Below, piece after piece: positions 63,796 to 64,000 of a stretch of 64,000 nt of DNA. The DNA is taken from the NCBI RefSeq assembly GCF_032248455.1, contig NZ_JAVTTP010000001.1:1672501-1736500 (forward strand), in the 5' to 3' direction. This DNA is from Pricia mediterranea. GTDB lineage: Bacteria; Bacteroidota; Bacteroidia; Flavobacteriales; Flavobacteriaceae. Made by a program: the position numbers and the translations under genes. The notes below the pieces were generated by a model, which made no database searches, was not told the DNA's origin, and was given only the letters and a program-made list of their open reading frames with translations. Every line of letters starts with the position of its first letter. Position 1 is the stretch's first letter.

Positions 63796-64000
63796 CTATG
63801 AGTTTACCACGATAGCTTTTTCAAGCACATAGCCTTCCGAAGCATTTCCGGAAACGGCATCGGCCATATTTTGCTTTAGGCTACTGCCAAAGACCCCGTC
63901 CCTCGAATTAGGGATATAACCGGGTCCCTGATAATTTTGGGTAGCATAAACGGTGTCGCAAACATCCTCCGGAATTGCGATCTGCGTGACCAATAGCGAT
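63796..64000 (-). CDS. 3' end of an unidentified protein, cut by window edge
   Basis: The frame enters from the right edge and reads IPEDVCDTVYATQNYQGPGY, IPNSRDGVFGSSLKQNMADA, SEGYVLEKAIVVNS, then stops at 63796-63798. I do not recognise the family. A one-base change in the T5 run (63817-63821, A5 in the sense direction) would join it to the downstream frame. Confidence 0.5.
   Translation of the reverse strand, partial: SLLVTQIAIPEDVCDTVYATQNYQGPGYIPNSRDGVFGSSLKQNMADAVSGNASEGYVLEKAIVVNS

Overview
The window comes from a member of the Bacteroidota, most likely a marine Flavobacteriaceae. The signs are a SusC/SusD pair, a hybrid two-component sensor with a carbohydrate PUL, many lipoproteins, a 30S protein S16 with a long Glu/Lys/Ala-rich tail, TAnnTTTG-type promoter boxes and weak or absent Shine-Dalgarno sequences. 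I see no rRNA, tRNA, CRISPR array or intact transposase.

Layout. 1-7.1 kb is housekeeping and small systems: rpsP (5' end cut by the window edge), rimM, a sulfatase lipoprotein, a triple-CHRD lipoprotein, a RelE/ParE-type toxin-antitoxin pair abutting a tRNA methyltransferase, and a glutaryl-CoA-type dehydrogenase. 7.6-12.0 kb carries a dinB-dnaE2 translesion pair. 12.2-19.9 kb holds a Gfo/Idh/MocA oxidoreductase, a PLP dehydratase, a secreted protein, and a small surface-polysaccharide group (ATP-grasp, six-helix membrane protein, CapK-type adenylate former, PglD/NeuD-type acyltransferase). 20.0-24.7 kb has an amidohydrolase and an M14 peptidase, both exported.

24.7-34.5 kb is a catabolic block: Gfo/Idh/MocA oxidoreductase, ketose-epimerase-type TIM barrel, a ThuA/propeller/HEAT/azurin fusion, GH43, GH2 and, divergently, a DUF1080 lipoprotein. 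Together they suggest glycoside breakdown, partly by an oxidise-then-cleave chemistry. 34.6-50.9 kb is a patchwork of mostly periplasmic redox enzymes: aldo/keto reductase, SMP-30-like protein, sorbosone-dehydrogenase-like haem protein, CMD protein, two cupins, alpha/beta hydrolase, PQQ dehydrogenase with nested haem domain, flavodoxin, LytS/LytTR regulators, MBL protein and ABM protein. It is interspersed with at least four broken genes, including two AraC-type regulators, an NTF2/SnoaL-like gene and an outer-membrane barrel. This block is the best candidate for an undescribed pathway.

50.9-62.9 kb is a fructan utilisation locus: BT1754-like hybrid sensor, sugar porter, GH32, SusC, SusD and fructokinase, all on the minus strand.

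The intergenic spaces carry unusual repeats: a 235-bp element present twice (21.7 and 63.0 kb), 7-bp and 8-bp phased tandem arrays, and GTTCAA-flanked hairpins.
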